Assembly: GCA_965261195.1 (NCBI GenBank)
Contig: OZ253455.1
Coordinates: forward strand, 1,240,001 to 1,304,000
Length of the DNA stretch: 64,000 nucleotides
Source of the DNA: Bin87 sp965261195
GTDB lineage: Bacteria; Chloroflexota; Dehalococcoidia; Lucifugimonadales; UBA3495
Direction of reading: 5' to 3'
Positions 33,558-42,092 of this stretch are shown here, in pieces (positions within the stretch are counted from its first letter, which is position 1; every line of letters begins with the position of its first letter). The notes under the pieces were generated by a model that was given only the letters and a program-made list of their open reading frames with translations, was not told the DNA's origin and made no database searches. The translations under genes and the position numbers were made by a program.

Positions 33558-35150
33558 TTACCGCTCCGGCTGATACACTTCGGTGTCGGGATGGTATTGG
33601 TACCAGCCAAACCAGAAGGACGTGCGGGTGGGCACGCGTGGCAACGCTTCGATGGGGTTGCCCACGTTGACCAGCGCGGCTTCGGTGACACGCCAGCTGA
33701 CACCGGCGGAATCCGTCAACACGGTTGGCGACCCATCGCCATCCTGGTTGGGTTCTGCCGAGAAGACCGGCCGGTTGCGCCGGTATACGCGGGCAGAACG
33801 CGATTCGGATGAGGCCACTACGACGATTTCCTCGCCCCCCACGATGTCGTTCACCACGCCAATCTGCTGGAGGTCTTCGACCGGGTACGCCTTGTTCGCA
33901 TCGCCGATGGACACGCCGATGACGACCGATTTGGGGGCAAAGGAGGAGTCTCGAATCCAGACGGGAAACATCACCTCAGCGTCGGTGAAGTAGCTGTAGT
34001 AGATTGCGCTGGGGTGGTGCTCGGGCAGGTAGAAGTCAGGTTCGTAGACACCGGTGTTGCGGGACAAGACCGTGGTGTCGGGGTGTTCTGCCAGCCACTC
34101 CTGCCACGTCGTCACCACCGAAGGGAACAGCGGTTGGCGGATGCCCGCGGTGGCCAACGGGCCGATGATAGGCTCGCCGGTGAACTGGCGCCACAGCGAA
34201 CGGGTGGCGCGGTCGTACATGACCTTGTTGCTGCGATACAGCAGGCCGGAGGTGCCGAAGGTGGTGGGCTGCCCGTTGACGATTCCGGAATACACGATTC
34301 CGGTGCCGCAGAGGGTTCAATACACCAGCGAGATGGGTTCGCCGCCCAGTACATCATTGGCCAGTTCGTGGGCGTTCATGATGCGCAGCGGGTAGGCACG
34401 ATGTTCGCCGTTGATGGACACGCCAAACACGCGGTCGTCGGGCCAGAGCCAGGTGGCCTGTTCGGCGAGGATATAGGGCGCATTCTCGAGCGGCGGGATG
34501 CCGTCCACGCGGACGCCGCCCCACATGATTTCGGTCAGGTTCACCGGCGAGTGTTCCACGGCGGGTTGCAGCAGCGCGGCCATGGCCGGATCGATTTGCG
34601 AGAGGACGTGAATCTTCCACTCCGGGTAGCGCGACGGCGGCGGGTATTCCTGTAGGTTGCGGCCCAGCCATTCACCCATCTCTCGCCACTCCCGCAGACC
34701 GAACGTGAAATCGCCGCCGGTGAGCGACGCCACGGTTCGCACGGCATACTCGGATGCGTCCGGACGCATGAACCGGAGGGCCTCAAGGATAACCGGAACC
34801 TGAGAGCGGTCGCGGTTGGCCTCTGCATCGGCCAGCGCCGCCAGCGTGTCGTCGATTGGGTGGCCGGCCCGCGACCAGAGCTGGTACATATTGTCGTTGG
34901 GGTCGTAGCCGGACGGCGCGGTTGCTGATGGCCGGGCGGGTTCGGCGGAAGGCGCCGAGGTTGCCGGTCGCGGGGCGTCAGTCGTTACCGGTGGCCGGGT
35001 TGCCGGGGGCCGGGTTGCCGGTGGCCGGGTTGCCGGGGAACGGGTTAACGATGGTGAGGCATCGGATACCGGTGTTGACCCGCTACACGCCGATGCTGCC
35101 AACACCAGCGCCACCAGCGCCGCAGACCAAAAAGCGCGGAAAGCTAACAT
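33558..35150 (-). CDS. DUF3179 lipoprotein with in-frame TGA at a CxxC cysteine (candidate selenoprotein)
   Basis: A 530-residue DUF3179 protein if the TGA at 34317-34319 (codon 278) is read through. ATG 35148-35150 starts a lipoprotein signal (FWSAALVALVLAASAC, lipobox ASAC) and a linker with ATRPP repeats. The DUF3179 domain runs from about residue 210: INGEHRAYPLRIMNAHELAN, NDVLGGEPISLVY, then TGA, then TLCGTGIVYSG, FGTSGLLYRSNKVMYD and LWRQFTGEP. Family members carry YCxLCGT here, so the TGA stands exactly for the first Cys, giving U-x-x-C. The frame is open and conserved on both sides of the TGA. A 7-bp hairpin with loop CGUGU follows 13 nt downstream. Selenocysteine is inferred; a nonsense mutation of TGC is the alternative. 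Confidence 0.72.
34285..34303 (-). promoter_or_regulatory. Candidate bacterial SECIS hairpin
   Basis: On the mRNA strand CCGGAAT (34303-34297), loop CGTGT (34296-34292) and ATTCCGG (34291-34285) form a perfect 7-bp stem. The loop begins 20 nt after the TGA, contains G and GU, and lies inside the coding region, as expected for bacterial SECIS elements read by SelB. Confidence 0.5.
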
Positions 35151-35241
35151 CCTGTTGCAGCCTGACGCCGGGGGATGTCCCCGTCGGTCGTCAAAGGGTC
35201 GGCGTTGGCGAGGGCCGGGTTTGGCAGGTAAGAGAGCCCGG

Positions 35242-36012
35242 CTAATCGAAGTGGTAAGGGTAGACGACCTGGATGACCCGACCGTCGCGGAGGGCGTCGA
35301 AGTAGCTGTGCGGGACGTTGGGTTGCTGGAGCCAGCGCCTGACGAAGTAGGTGCACATTGCCACCAGCTGGCCGCCCACCGAGTTTTGCGGCGCCGCAAC
35401 GATGAGGTCGTCGTACATGGCCGGTGTGACGGTGTCAGATTCGTCGCTCAAAAACTGAACCAGACCCTGTTGTATGGACGGGGAGTCGGAACCGGCCATC
35501 AGCATGGCGTAATCGCCGACCGTCCAGGTGGAGTTCATAATGTCGTCCGGGTTCATCTGCGACATTACGTTTTCGTCCAGGAACATGGTGAGGGCGAAGA
35601 GGAGCCGGCCAAAGGCCAGTTGACTGGGGTCGGCGTTTCCGTACAGGGAGTTGTTTTCGGACTGGATGGCTGCCGAGTACTGGGCCTTGTCGATGTAAGA
35701 CACCAGCAGGGGGGTTTCGCGGCGAATCAAGATACTGAAGCAATCCTGCAGCAATTGGGCCCGCTGCTCGGGCTGCCAGGACCGGAAGCGGCCGGCGCCG
35801 TGGTAGATTTCGCGGGCGTGCAGTCGGGCCGGGGCGCCAGCCGAACCGGGGCGCGCGCCAAAGTGCCGGCGAAAGAGGGCGTCGAACTCGCCCGACATTG
35901 ATATGTACTGGTTTTCGTGGACCAGAAGCCCGGCGTGGATATGATGCGGCTGGGTGGGGTCGTTATCACTGGCGCCGGTGTTGCCAGATTCGTTGATGAA
36001 AACCAGGTACAT
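35242..36012 (-). CDS. DUF3800 family protein
   Basis: A 256-residue protein of the DUF3800 group, whose RNase H-like fold predicts nuclease activity. YLVFINESGNTG at the N-terminus matches the family's Y-x-D-E-S-G motif except that the usual Asp is Asn. VGDYAMLMAGSDSP and SYFDALRDGR lie further on. Loss of the first acidic residue may weaken catalysis. It is 60 bp downstream of rplY on the same strand. Confidence 0.75.
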   Translation of the reverse strand: MYLVFINESGNTGASDNDPTQPHHIHAGLLVHENQYISMSGEFDALFRRHFGARPGSAGAPARLHAREIYHGAGRFRSWQPEQRAQLLQDCFSILIRRETPLLVSYIDKAQYSAAIQSENNSLYGNADPSQLAFGRLLFALTMFLDENVMSQMNPDDIMNSTWTVGDYAMLMAGSDSPSIQQGLVQFLSDESDTVTPAMYDDLIVAAPQNSVGGQLVAMCTYFVRRWLQQPNVPHSYFDALRDGRVIQVVYPYHFD

Positions 36013-36072
36013 GAATGGCCTCCGGTGCGGGAGCTGGAAAGTGCAGCGGGTCGACGATTTACGTCCAATCGA

Positions 36073-36381
36073 TCAGGCTGACACGGTCTGGAAATCGACG
36101 TGCAGGATGCCGCCGGTTCTGGGAGCCCACTGGATGTCCGCGGCGCGGGCCACAAATTGAGTAGACTCGCCGGCCACGGTCAGCCCCATCGGTTGGCCTT
36201 CCTCGCCGCCGGCGGCGTTGAGCGCCCTGAGCAGGGTGCGTTCTTCGCACTGCATGGCGCGCGATTCCATGCCGGCGCCGTAGATGTTGACTGGAATGAT
36301 ACCGGCGCGCCGCAGGACCTTGACCTTCTTGCCAAGCACGGTGCGGGGTTCAAGTTCGATAGAAACCGCCTGAGTAGTCAT
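36073..36381 (-). CDS. rplY: 50S ribosomal protein L25
   Basis: A short L25 of 102 residues that binds 5S rRNA. VSIELEPRTVLGKKVKVLRRAGIIPVNIYG is the hallmark N-terminal beta-barrel region (residues 6-35). The C-terminus IQWAPRTGGILHVDFQTV is typical. It lacks the long CTC-type extension, which matches the short form. A GGAGGA site precedes ATG 36381. Confidence 0.88.
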   Translation of the reverse strand: MTTQAVSIELEPRTVLGKKVKVLRRAGIIPVNIYGAGMESRAMQCEERTLLRALNAAGGEEGQPMGLTVAGESTQFVARAADIQWAPRTGGILHVDFQTVSA

Positions 36382-36693
36382 CGGAGGAAGGACTCCTGAA
36401 GTTTAGTGAGGTTGGCCACCCGGGACGGTGAACTTTACGGGCGGAGATTATCATAGCACAAAGCGCTCCCGCAGATGCTGATGCCTGACGCAGCGCAGGC
36501 GCGCGGCGTTTAGGACCTGGGTGAAGGAGACGCTCCAGGGACGCAACCGCAAAATATTGGGCTGCGTGGTTATCCGCACGGCAGCTGTGGCGCGTCGGCT
36601 AAAATCTATTGACCAGGAACAGCGGTTGCCGGTAACATTAACAGACCGGGCGTGCAGTTTGCCTTTTCGTCCGAGAACACCGCGGGAGTCGAA
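36382..36693. other. Intergenic region between rplY and the SWIM gene
   Basis: 312 bp. On the minus strand CTATGATAATC (TATGAT near 36449-36454) is a candidate -10 box for rplY. On the plus strand nothing stands out except the GGGAG site before ATG 36694. No gene or RNA is seen. Confidence 0.3.
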
Positions 36694-36951
36694 ATGAGTT
36701 CAAGCTACATTGGCAAGGTCGACAAAGCACGGAAATACGCCGAAGAACCGGATCGGGTGAACATCCACACCTTTGAAGCGTCATTCCTGGGCAACCACAA
36801 CACCTATCGGGTAGCGTACAAGAGCGGCGACTGGAGTTGCGAGTGCGCTTTCTTCGCTACCCGTCAAGTTTGTAGCCACACCATGGCAATGCAGCGAATG
36901 CTCGATGATATGCTCGCGGGGCGCGGTATGGAACAGACCACCGGCGCCTAG
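36694..36951 (+). CDS. Stand-alone SWIM zinc-finger protein
   Basis: An 85-residue protein: MSSSYIGKVDKARKYAEEP, then FLGNHNTYRVAY, and CECAFFATRQVCSH, a SWIM motif (CxC-x8-CxH) that binds zinc and usually nucleic acid or protein. It has nothing else. GGGAG lies about 8 nt before ATG 36694. SWIM domains are normally part of larger proteins such as helicases or transposases, so this short form is unusual. Confidence 0.72.
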   Translation: MSSSYIGKVDKARKYAEEPDRVNIHTFEASFLGNHNTYRVAYKSGDWSCECAFFATRQVCSHTMAMQRMLDDMLAGRGMEQTTGA

Positions 36952-37032
36952 CTGACCGCGACTCATCGTTGATTTTCCGGCCGGGGTTTGCGAAAACTCC
37001 GGCAGTTTTTTGGCGCGTCAGCCGGCGCTGGG

Positions 37033-38310
37033 CTAGTCCTCGTACCGGGTGAACACGATGCAGGCGTTTTGCCCCCCGAAACCAAAGGCGTTGGACAGGA
37101 CTACCTCCACCTTGGTGTGGCGAGGCTGGTTGGGCACGTAGTCGAGGTCGCAATCCGGGTCGGGCCACTCATAGTTTATCGTGGGGTGGATTTTCTGGTC
37201 CAGGATGGTTTTGACGCAGGCGACGGCTTCCAGCGCACCCGCGCCGCCCAACGCGTGGCCGATCATGCTCTTGGTGCTGCTGATTGGCACGTCATACGCC
37301 CGTTCGCTGAACAGCCGCTTGATTGCCTTCGTTTCAACAGCGTCGTTGATCGGTGTGGATGTTCCGTGGGCGTTGATGTAATCCACATCATCGGGGGTAA
37401 GGCCGGCGTCGTCGAGGGCAGCGGCCATGGCGCGGGCCGCGCTGGTGCCGGTTTCCAGCGGCTGGACCAGATGGCCAGCGTCTGAAGTGGCGCCGAAGCC
37501 GGACACCTCGCACAGGATGTGTGCGCCGCGGGCTTTGGCCCGTTCCAGTTCTTCCAGAACCAGAATTCCCGCGCCTTCGGCCGGCACAAAACCGTCGCGC
37601 TGCGCGTCGAAAGGCCGGCTGGCGCGGTGCGGTTCGTCGTTTCGCGTGCTGAGGGCGCGCATCACGGAGAATCCCGCCAGACCCAGTTGGCTGATCCCCG
37701 CCTCGGTGCCTCCGGTCAGCATCACGTCGGCGGTACCGTGGCGAATGGCCTGGAGGGCTTCGCCAATGGCGTTGTTGGATGCCGCGCAGGCGGTGGTGGA
37801 TGTGGAGTTGTAGCCCTGCGCCCCGATGTGGTGGCTGACGTTGGCGGCTGCCATGTTGGGCAGGACCATGGGGAAGAAAAACGGAGACATCTTCATGCCG
37901 CCCTTGGTGGCGAGGATGCGGCAGTTCTCTTCCAGTGTGGGGAAGCCACCGTTGCCGTTGCCGAGCAGCACCCCGACCCGGTAGGGGTCTTCCTTGCTGA
38001 TATCCAGTTCGGCATGGGTCACTGCTTCCAGGGCGGCGCCCACCGCCAGTTGGGAGAAACGGGCCATGCGCCGGGCTTCGCGAGCCGGCATATAGTCGGA
38101 AGGGTCGAAGCCGTCGGCTTCCCCGGCAATGCGGCACGGATAGTCGGTGGGGTCGCAGAGCGTCATCGGGCCAATACCCGAAGTGCCCGCCAGCAGGGCA
38201 TCCCAGAATTCCTGCGCCGTCAACCCCAATGGCGTAACGGCGCCGATCCCGGTTACGACCACGCGGCGAGGGAAGTATGAACGTGAATGTCCATTGTGAT
38301 TATGGATCAT
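37033..38310 (-). CDS. fabF: Beta-ketoacyl-ACP synthase II, copy 1
   Basis: Elongating condensing enzyme of type II fatty acid synthesis. VVVTGIGAVTPLG at the start, STTACAASNNAIG with the nucleophilic Cys, INAHGTSTP (first His), STKSMIGHALGGAG (Lys and second His) and NAFGFGGQNACIVF at the end. 425 residues. ATG 38308-38310 is the first ATG of the frame. A second, diverged fabF is at 43942. It may serve an alternative fatty acid or polyketide route. Confidence 0.92.
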   Translation of the reverse strand: MIHNHNGHSRSYFPRRVVVTGIGAVTPLGLTAQEFWDALLAGTSGIGPMTLCDPTDYPCRIAGEADGFDPSDYMPAREARRMARFSQLAVGAALEAVTHAELDISKEDPYRVGVLLGNGNGGFPTLEENCRILATKGGMKMSPFFFPMVLPNMAAANVSHHIGAQGYNSTSTTACAASNNAIGEALQAIRHGTADVMLTGGTEAGISQLGLAGFSVMRALSTRNDEPHRASRPFDAQRDGFVPAEGAGILVLEELERAKARGAHILCEVSGFGATSDAGHLVQPLETGTSAARAMAAALDDAGLTPDDVDYINAHGTSTPINDAVETKAIKRLFSERAYDVPISSTKSMIGHALGGAGALEAVACVKTILDQKIHPTINYEWPDPDCDLDYVPNQPRHTKVEVVLSNAFGFGGQNACIVFTRYED

Positions 38311-38350
38311 GGAAAGCAATTAGTGGTTGGCTGTTTGCACCAGTAAACAA

Positions 38351-39763
38351 TTATACCTTCTCGCCCAATGCGGGGTTCCGTAAATCGGCAGGCAGCAAAT
38401 CCGGATATTTTTCCGGGGCGATACCGACTATCGCTTCCCGAGCTTCCGCCGCTACGAACAGGGAGCCGGTTACCAGGATCAGGTCATTGCCGCCGGCAAT
38501 GGCGCGCGCCTCAGCGACGGCGTCTGACACCTGAGGACACGAGGTTACCGCCGGAGCGGGCAGTCCGCAGCGCCGGAAAGCGTCGGCAATCTCCGCCGGG
38601 CGCAGGGAGCGGGGGTGTCGGGAGCGGGTGGCGATGACGCGGGCGGCCCGCCGGGACAGCAGCTTGACCATTGCGTCCACCTGTTTGTCCCGGGAGAAGC
38701 CAGCGACCAGGATGAGGCGGCGATGGGGCAAATAGTTGCCCAAAGTTGCCAGAATGGTGGCCACGGAATGGTCATTGTGGGCGCCGTCGGCCACCAACGT
38801 CGGGTTCCGGCTTAACACCTCCAGACGGCACGGCCACTCTACGCTGGCCAACCCAGCGGCGACCGCCTGCGGTGTGATGCGGTATCCGCTGGCCGACAAC
38901 GACTCGGCGGCCGCCACCGCGGTGGCGGCATTGGCGCCCTGAAACTGGCCCAGCAGCGGCAGTCGGGCGTGGTAGGTGGCAAGTTGGCCGTGGACGATGA
39001 GGTTCTGACCGTCAATGCCCAGGCAGTCCGTTTCCCAGCGCACGTCGTCGCCGACCGAAATGACCGGCGCGGATTGGCGCCGGGCGGCGGCGCGAATGAC
39101 GTTCGCCGCTGCTGCGGACTGGGGCGCAACGACAACCGGCACATCCGGTTTGATGATGCCGGCCTTGTCGGCGGCGATTTCCCCAATGGTGTCGCCCAGG
39201 ATTGCCATGTGGTCCAGGCTGACCGGGGTGATGACGCTGACATCCGGCGTCACCACGTTGGTTGCGTCCAGTTTCCCGCCGAGGCCCACTTCGATGATGC
39301 TGCAATCGGTTTGATCCTGGTGAAAGCACCGGAAGGCCATGGCAGTCAGGTACTCGAACAACGTGGCGGGGCCAGCGTCCGGGTCGGCGGCATTGGCGAT
39401 GTGGTAGGGCCACACGGCGTCAGTCAACTCGGCAAACCGGCGCTGGCTCACCGGCTGCCCGTTGCGGCGGATGCGCTCGCAAAACGAGTGCAGGTGCGGC
39501 GAAGAGTAGAACCCGGTGGAGTGGCCGGCGGCGCGCATGATGGATTCGATCATGGCGGCGGTGCTGCCCTTGCCCTTGGTGCCCGCCACGTGGGCGATGC
39601 CGGGCCGGCGCTGCGGCTCTCCCATGCGCTCCAGCAGCCGCTGGATATTGCGCAGGTCGTAGATGCGTTTTTGACGCGGCAGCATCGGGACGCTGCGCTC
39701 GTGGTCAACCAGAGACAGGAGCGTGGCGATGGCGTCGTCGTAGGATTGACTCACTATGCGCAT
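38351..39763 (-). CDS. folC: Folylpolyglutamate synthase/dihydrofolate synthase
   Basis: Adds glutamate to folates. VAGTKGKGSTAAMIESI is the P-loop, TGFYSSPHLHSFCERIR and EVGLGGKLDATNVV are ligase signatures, followed by GDTIGEIAADKAGIIK and VADGAHNDHS. From ATG 39761-39763 the protein has 470 residues; upstream frame is non-family. It overlaps none of its neighbours and is followed by fabF on the same strand. Confidence 0.9.
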   Translation of the reverse strand: MRIVSQSYDDAIATLLSLVDHERSVPMLPRQKRIYDLRNIQRLLERMGEPQRRPGIAHVAGTKGKGSTAAMIESIMRAAGHSTGFYSSPHLHSFCERIRRNGQPVSQRRFAELTDAVWPYHIANAADPDAGPATLFEYLTAMAFRCFHQDQTDCSIIEVGLGGKLDATNVVTPDVSVITPVSLDHMAILGDTIGEIAADKAGIIKPDVPVVVAPQSAAAANVIRAAARRQSAPVISVGDDVRWETDCLGIDGQNLIVHGQLATYHARLPLLGQFQGANAATAVAAAESLSASGYRITPQAVAAGLASVEWPCRLEVLSRNPTLVADGAHNDHSVATILATLGNYLPHRRLILVAGFSRDKQVDAMVKLLSRRAARVIATRSRHPRSLRPAEIADAFRRCGLPAPAVTSCPQVSDAVAEARAIAGGNDLILVTGSLFVAAEAREAIVGIAPEKYPDLLPADLRNPALGEKV

Positions 39764-39819
39764 ACCTGTAGGCAAGTTGGTGGCAGCGTGTTGGTGGCAG
39801 CGTTCGGAATGGGCCGGAG

Positions 39820-40752
39820 TTATCTGGCGAGGCCAAGGTTGATGCGGAGGGCCTGGCCGGCCGTGATGTCGCGGATGTAGCCGATGTTGCCCGCCATGGG
39901 GCGCGGTTTGAAACCGAAGGCGCGCTCCACGGAATCCGGTTCGGCCACGTTGCGCAGCGTGATCAGTTGCAGCATTGCGTTGTTGATCGGGGGGTTGGGC
40001 GTCAGCAATCCCATCATGCTGATTGGAAACCGTGCTGCCCAGACCGGAATGTTGATGCGGCGTCGGGAACATCCCAACGTATCCGCGACAATGCTCACAA
40101 CCTCATTGTAAGACAACTGGTTGGGGCCGCCGATCTCGACGATCCGGTTGCCGCGCAGGTTGCCACTGACGGCAGCCACGATGCAGCCCGCTACATCCGC
40201 AACGTGGATCGGTTGCAGGCGGTTGTTGCCGGATCCGATCACCGGCGTGATGGGAGCAATCTTTACCAAAGATGCAACTGCGGTGGTGAATTCATCGCCC
40301 GGCCCGAAAATCAAAGATGGCCGAATGATGGTGTAGGGCACGCCGCCGTTGATGACTGCTTGCTCCCCCTGCCACTTGGAGTAGAGGTATTGCAAATGGG
40401 GGGCGTTGTTGGCTCCCACGGCGCTGACGTGGATGAAACGACGCACTGAACCGGCGGCTTTGGCAGCGGCGACCACGTTGGCCGTCCCCTGTCGGTTGAT
40501 GGCGTCGAACTGTTTTGGTCCGCCGCGAATTACGGCCACGAGATGAATGACGGCGGAAACATCGCGGCACGCCTCAGCGAGAGCGTCAGGGTCGCTGATG
40601 TCTCCGTAGCAAACGTCAGTGGGGGGTGCGGCAAACACCGACTCCCGCCCTGGCCGCCTGACCATGACCCGAACCTCGTGTCCGGTGTCGAGCAGCTGTT
40701 CCACAACCCGTGGTCCCAGAAAGCCGGTGGCTCCGGTAACCAGTACTGTCAT
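39820..40752 (-). CDS. NAD(P)-binding epimerase-like protein (NDUFA9-type extended SDR)
   Basis: A 310-residue atypical extended SDR. VLVTGATGFLGPRVVEQLL is the nucleotide-binding motif, VIHLVAVIRGGP and RFIHVSAVGANN follow, and YLYSKWQGEQAV holds a YxxxK-like pair in shifted context (YSKWQGE). IIRPSLIFGPGDEF is also typical. Members resemble complex I subunit NDUFA9 and may bind NADPH for membrane or quinone-related roles. GAGGA precedes ATG 40752. Confidence 0.82.
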   Translation of the reverse strand: MTVLVTGATGFLGPRVVEQLLDTGHEVRVMVRRPGRESVFAAPPTDVCYGDISDPDALAEACRDVSAVIHLVAVIRGGPKQFDAINRQGTANVVAAAKAAGSVRRFIHVSAVGANNAPHLQYLYSKWQGEQAVINGGVPYTIIRPSLIFGPGDEFTTAVASLVKIAPITPVIGSGNNRLQPIHVADVAGCIVAAVSGNLRGNRIVEIGGPNQLSYNEVVSIVADTLGCSRRRINIPVWAARFPISMMGLLTPNPPINNAMLQLITLRNVAEPDSVERAFGFKPRPMAGNIGYIRDITAGQALRINLGLAR

Positions 40753-41013
40753 GGCAATCCTCGCAATGCTCGGCGGCGCTTGACCCTGTTGAACGGAGTC
40801 TGGGCGTACTTGAAAGTATACCACCGGGTTGACGTATTTCCGGCGGTTCCGTTCCGCGGTCCCGGCGGGTTTTGCGCCTCACGTCGTCATAAAGTACAAT
40901 CTGCGGCAAAGCAGGATGTGACGGCTGACGGTTGGCGGCTCGCCCTACTGCATCCGGCCGACTGCATCAATTATGAAGGTAATCAGGTATGAAGGGAACA
41001 TTGTTACGACGGT
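40753..41013. other. Divergent intergenic region
   Basis: Holds candidate -10 boxes for both sides: TATACT on the minus strand near 40816-40821 and TACAAT on the plus strand near 40897. No -35 boxes or genes are clear. Confidence 0.3.
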
Positions 41014-41964
41014 ATGGCTGACATCAACAACGAACTTCACTTTGGCGCCAGCATGGCGTTGCCGGCAGACCGCACCGTTGAACAGGCGCGGCTGATGGAA
41101 GAGCTTGGTTTCGAGTATATGGGCGCCGGCGAGCATTTTATGCGGGGACGGCCACCGGGCCCGACCCATGCGGCGTTGCCGTTGCTGGCGGTGGCCGCCG
41201 GCGCTACCGAACGATTGCGTATCGTAACCTCGGTTACGCTGGCGCCTTTCTACCACCCGCTGATGCTGGCGCGCATGACCGCCACGCTGGACATTGCCTC
41301 GGGCGGGCGGCTCACGCTGGGCGTTGGGGTGGGCGGCGAGTTTCCCATGGAATATGAGAACGCCGGCATCGAAATCGCCCGCCGCGGCCAGCGCACCAAC
41401 GAATGCCTGGATGGTTTGCGCCGGCTATGGACCGAAGAATCGGTAACGATGACGGGTCGGCACTACACGCTGGAAGAAGCTGCCATCAACCCTAAGCCGA
41501 CGCAAAAACCGCACCCGCCGATCTGGGTTGCCGGCCGCCGGGAGGCCGCCATGCGCCGGGCCGTTCGCTATGGCGATGGCTGGCTGCCCTATTTCTACAG
41601 CCCCGAACGGTATCGGGACAGCGTGAACAAAATCACCGAGCTTGCGGCTGCGGAACAACGGGACTTATCAGCCTTCCAGTGGGCCTTTTTCCCGTACATT
41701 TCGCTGGGCCAAACCGAGGACCAGGCGGCGAGAACCGCGGCGGAGTCGCTGGGCAACCAGTATCTTTACGACGGTGAATTTGGCAACATTGTGCGCCGCT
41801 ATTGCCTGCTGGGCACTCCTCGGATGTGCATCGAACGGTTGCAGGAGTACATTGATGCCGGCGCCCGCTATATCGTTTTCAGCGTAGCCGCGCCGCGCGA
41901 GGACCGACGCCGCCATCTGGAAGTCATTGCCAAGGACATCGTGCCCCATTTCACGGGTCGCTGA
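41014..41964 (+). CDS. LLM-class F420-dependent oxidoreductase
   Basis: A 316-residue luciferase-like protein. LHFGASMALPADR, MGAGEHFMRG, RLRIVTSVTLAPFYHPLMLARM, GGRLTLGVGVGGEFPMEYE and HPPIWVAGRREAAMRRA are visible. It belongs to a different branch from the protein at 22945. Substrate unknown. ATG 41014 has no strong Shine-Dalgarno. Confidence 0.85.
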   Translation: MADINNELHFGASMALPADRTVEQARLMEELGFEYMGAGEHFMRGRPPGPTHAALPLLAVAAGATERLRIVTSVTLAPFYHPLMLARMTATLDIASGGRLTLGVGVGGEFPMEYENAGIEIARRGQRTNECLDGLRRLWTEESVTMTGRHYTLEEAAINPKPTQKPHPPIWVAGRREAAMRRAVRYGDGWLPYFYSPERYRDSVNKITELAAAEQRDLSAFQWAFFPYISLGQTEDQAARTAAESLGNQYLYDGEFGNIVRRYCLLGTPRMCIERLQEYIDAGARYIVFSVAAPREDRRRHLEVIAKDIVPHFTGR

Positions 41965-42016
41965 ATTGGCCGTTAACGGTTACCAAAACTGCTAACCGGC
42001 ATCCGGGATGATGTTG

Positions 42017-42022
42017 TATAAT
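42017..42022 (+). promoter_or_regulatory. -10 box of the radical SAM operon
   Basis: TATAAT at 42017-42022 with a leader of about 65 nt before ATG 42093; CGGAGTAAGTGAG near the start codon may be the ribosome-binding site. Confidence 0.5.
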
Positions 42023-42092
42023 AGCGGCAGCAATTTGTCAGAGACTCAACCCTGAACCATTCCTGCCCGCTGACATCGGAGTAAGTGAGAAA

